From positions 1 to 14,790 of the forward strand of contig JBBRYB010000065.1 of assembly GCA_038238115.1 (NCBI GenBank): DNA of 14,790 nucleotides, in the 5' to 3' direction. Below are positions 12,940 to 14,790 of this stretch, piece by piece. The notes beneath the pieces were generated by a model. The model worked only from the letters and a program-made list of their open reading frames with translations. It had not been told where the DNA came from and made no database searches. The stretch's first letter is position 1. Every line of letters begins with the position of its first letter. A program made the position numbers and the translations under genes. The DNA comes from JBBRYB01 sp038238115 (GTDB taxonomy: Bacteria > Actinomycetota > Actinomycetes > Propionibacteriales > Nocardioidaceae).

Positions 12940-14366
12940 CCGTTACTGCGGCCTCGTTCCGGAGCAGCGCCATCGGACGTGGCGCTGCGGCGGGGGCCGT
13001 GGCCGGGATCGTGGGCGGGCTCGTGTTCGGGGCTGCGATGGCCGCGGGAGGCACCCTGCCGACGGTCGCGTCGATCTTGCGCACTGACGCGCCATGGGTC
13101 GGTTTCACCTTGCACATGGTGTTCGCGGTCCTCATCGGCGCCGGATTCGGTCTTCTGGTCGCCCATCAGCGCGTCCGGGCAGGCGAGACCGTGATATGGG
13201 GGCTGGTCTACGGGATGTTCTGGTGGTTCCTCGGACCCCTGACGCTGCTCCCGCTGCTCGCCGGACGACCGGTGGCGTGGGATCTGGTCGACGCCCGGGC
13301 CGTGCTGCCGAGCCTGTTCGGACACCTGCTCTACGGGGGCGTGACCGCCGTCGTGTTCGTGATGGTGCGACGTGACCGATTGCGGATGCGTCCGCGGCCG
13401 GCGACCGGTTTCCGCGGCGCGCTCGCGGGCGTAGCGGTGTCGGCGGTGTTGTACCTGGGACTGGACGTGATGGCAGGCGCGGCGCTCGGATGGCTGTTCC
13501 TCGTGGGCACGATCGCCGGGCTGGGCTATCCGCTGCTGTTCGGAGCGGCGCGGGAACGGTCCGGTCCGGCACTGATTCGGGGCACTGCGTACGGGTTCCT
13601 GTGCTGGATCGCGGCGGCCCTCACCGTGGCGCCGCTGCTGCGCACCGGGACGTTGGACTGGTCGACCGGCGCCGTCACGGCAGCCGTCGCCCAGTTGCCC
13701 CCCTACATCCTGCTTGGTGCCGGTACCGCGCTGGTCTTCGGCGCGCTGGGCGGGCTGCGTGGCTGGCTGTTCGGCGACGATGTCAGGGCCCGGCGTGTCG
13801 AGTCGCCAGGCGGTCGGGGCCTGCGTGCTACCGGCTACGGCGCGCTGGCCGGCGTGGTCGGCGGGCTGGTGTTCACCGTGGTCATGGTGCTGGTGAACGA
13901 GCTCCCGACCGTCGCGGGCCTGGTCGGCGCCCGCTCGCCCGTCGTCGGCCTGATCGTGCACCTGGTGATCGCCCAGCTGATCGGCGTGTCCTACGCGGTG
14001 CTGTTCCGGCGCCGCAGCTTCGACCTGGCCTCCGGCATCGGCTGGGGCGTGTCGTACGGGTTCCTCTGGTGGGTGCTCGGGGATCTGACGCTGTTGCCCG
14101 TCCTCACTGGCGCGCCGCCGCAGTGGAGCGCTGCCGGGATCGCTGCGGGCTTCCCGTCCCTCGTCGGCCACCTCGGCTACGGCGCCGTTCTGGGCGCCGT
14201 CTACTACCGGCTGGAGGCACGCACCAACCCGTGGTGGTTCCGGCGCAGCACCGCCGAGGCCGAGCGGGTCGCCGCGCAGCACGACCAGACACTCGGATCC
14301 GCGCCCGCACTGTGGGCACTGATCGTGATGCTCGCCCTGACCATCCCCGTGCTGGTCAGCCCGTGA
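12936..14366 (+). CDS. Polytopic membrane protein made of three repeats
   Basis: ATG 12936 overlaps the upstream stop as ATGA; the product is 476 residues. Three units of about 140-160 residues follow each other. Unit 1 (about 10-150) and unit 3 (about 295-435) share GALAGVVGGLVF-like starts, LPTVA, a P-x-VG-x3-H segment, WG-x2-YG-x2-WW-x-LG-x-LTLLP-x-L and PSL-x-GHL-x-YG. Unit 2 is degenerate (GTAYGFLCWIAAALTVAPLL). Four hydrophobic segments per unit give about 12 helices plus a final one (ALWALIVMLALTIPVLV). The N-terminal membrane domain of the preceding flavoprotein looks like another copy of this unit. The family is unknown to me. Operon coupling implies it works with the oxidoreductase, perhaps as a membrane anchor or ion/quinone partner; this is inference. 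Confidence 0.88.
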   Translation: MTVTAASFRSSAIGRGAAAGAVAGIVGGLVFGAAMAAGGTLPTVASILRTDAPWVGFTLHMVFAVLIGAGFGLLVAHQRVRAGETVIWGLVYGMFWWFLGPLTLLPLLAGRPVAWDLVDARAVLPSLFGHLLYGGVTAVVFVMVRRDRLRMRPRPATGFRGALAGVAVSAVLYLGLDVMAGAALGWLFLVGTIAGLGYPLLFGAARERSGPALIRGTAYGFLCWIAAALTVAPLLRTGTLDWSTGAVTAAVAQLPPYILLGAGTALVFGALGGLRGWLFGDDVRARRVESPGGRGLRATGYGALAGVVGGLVFTVVMVLVNELPTVAGLVGARSPVVGLIVHLVIAQLIGVSYAVLFRRRSFDLASGIGWGVSYGFLWWVLGDLTLLPVLTGAPPQWSAAGIAAGFPSLVGHLGYGAVLGAVYYRLEARTNPWWFRRSTAEAERVAAQHDQTLGSAPALWALIVMLALTIPVLVSP

Positions 14367-14420
14367 CGCGACCGGAGATCCGGGAACACCGTGGACGACG
14401 GGTCGGGCGGAGGATGGTCG

Positions 14421-14645
14421 GTGAACAATGTTCCGGTCGCGCAGCATGCCCTGCTGTCGGATTGCGGTGCTGCGCCGTTGGTGACTGCGGCGGGGTCGGT
14501 GCACTGGTTGTGCCTGCCCCATTTCGACAGTCCGCCGCTGTTGGTGCGGTTGCTCGATGACGCGGCAGGCCATTTTCGGATCGCCCCGGTGGGTGCCGAT
14601 GCCAGCACTGTTGCATTGAGCGATCCCGTGAATGTCTCGCCGTAA
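14421..14645 (+). pseudogene. GH15 glucoamylase/trehalase-like gene, N-terminal stub
   Basis: GTG 14421 has GGAGG (14409-14413) at 7 bases; GTG 14391 is an in-frame alternative. The stub reads VAQHALLSDCGAAPLVTAAG, then SVHWLCLPHFDSPPLLVRLL and DDAAGHFRIAPVGAD. This is the conserved start of bacterial GH15 enzymes (xxHALLSDCxxAALVxxxGSVxWLCxPRFDS), which are normally about 600 residues. From about 14604 the frame enters an IS6-like terminus and stops at TAA 14643-14645. The catalytic Glu residues are therefore missing. It lies 54 bases after the membrane protein stop and may once have been in the same transcript. Confidence 0.75.
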
Positions 14646-14790
14646 ATCATGCGGCCCGGCGGCGCTCAACCTCCGCAGGGCGTCTCCTTTGTATCGACTT
14701 CGGCGGCCCTGAAGGCGCCGTCTGGGAGGGACTTGTCGCGAGGGAGCCGACAGGAAGATCTGTTGTGACGGCCTCACACGATGGGCCAAT
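14604..14790 (+). mobile_element. IS6-like terminal repeat and unidentified interior (runs off right edge)
   Basis: GCACTGTTGCATTGAGCGA at 14605-14623 matches the terminus at 165 (read on the minus strand) at 19 of the first 22 positions counted from base 14604. It cuts the GH15 gene exactly where similarity ends. The interior would extend rightward. However, the next 165 bases do not encode a recognisable IS6 transposase start or end on either strand. One plus-strand frame (CIDFGGPEGAVWEGLVARE) is open to the window end but unassigned. It may be a divergent element, a degraded one, or an IS end joined to other DNA. Confidence 0.45.

Noticed and set aside
12783..14789. 668-codon minus-strand open frame opposite the repeat membrane protein
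   Set aside because: It is His/Gln/Arg/Pro-rich with no family motif and antisense to an obvious membrane protein.
1..14790. CRISPR array, tRNA, rRNA or riboswitch
   Set aside because: No regularly spaced repeats, tRNA-like cloverleaf or conserved RNA motif was noticed by eye.

Overview
The window looks like an accessory, insertion-sequence-bounded segment of a high-GC actinobacterium. Supporting signs are GC-rich third positions, frequent GTG starts, an actinobacterial-type lipoprotein, IS6- and IS30-type transposase remnants, and gene families common in Mycobacterium, Pseudonocardia and Nocardioides relatives. The genus cannot be fixed from the sequence. No rRNA, tRNA or CRISPR array was seen.

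Layout. Positions 1-165 are the end of an IS6-family element (minus strand) that cuts off a frameshifted lipoprotein gene (166-698). An internally deleted IS6 relic with both terminal repeats follows (827-1347), then about 400 bases with nothing recognisable. Positions 1742-3440 (minus) hold a methyltransferase, a DoxX-type membrane protein and a four-helix membrane protein. Divergent from them is an intact radical SAM enzyme with a TusA-like N-terminal domain (3559-4656), facing a twice-frameshifted rhodanese (4759-5281, minus). Positions 5480-7010 are debris: an IS30 relic, a truncated DUF1089-like gene, a small Cys-rich membrane protein and a degraded Doc toxin. Positions 7263-9347 are an intact two-gene unit: a SBP56/methanethiol oxidase gene and a six-helix His-rich membrane protein. 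Positions 9432-10487 are debris again: pieces of an alpha/beta hydrolase, a DsbA-like protein and an SDR, with a perfect 14-bp hairpin joining the last two. A frameshifted P-loop kinase (10488-11035) precedes a two-gene operon (11188-14366). That operon encodes an NDH-2-like flavoprotein with an N-terminal membrane domain and a membrane protein built of three repeats of a similar domain. A GH15 glycosidase gene (from 14421) is cut short by a second IS6-like terminus near 14604.

How the genes may work together. The intact and near-intact genes of 1742-9347 are rich in sulfur and thiol chemistry: TusA-like, rhodanese, DoxX, methanethiol oxidase and a DsbA piece. I infer an organosulfur or thiol-handling island; this is not proven. 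The 11188-14366 operon looks like a separate membrane redox module. Outward-facing IS6-type ends at both extremes, and the many gene fragments, indicate assembly by IS-mediated rearrangement. Many genes carry single-base frameshifts, so either the region is decaying or the assembly carries indel errors.
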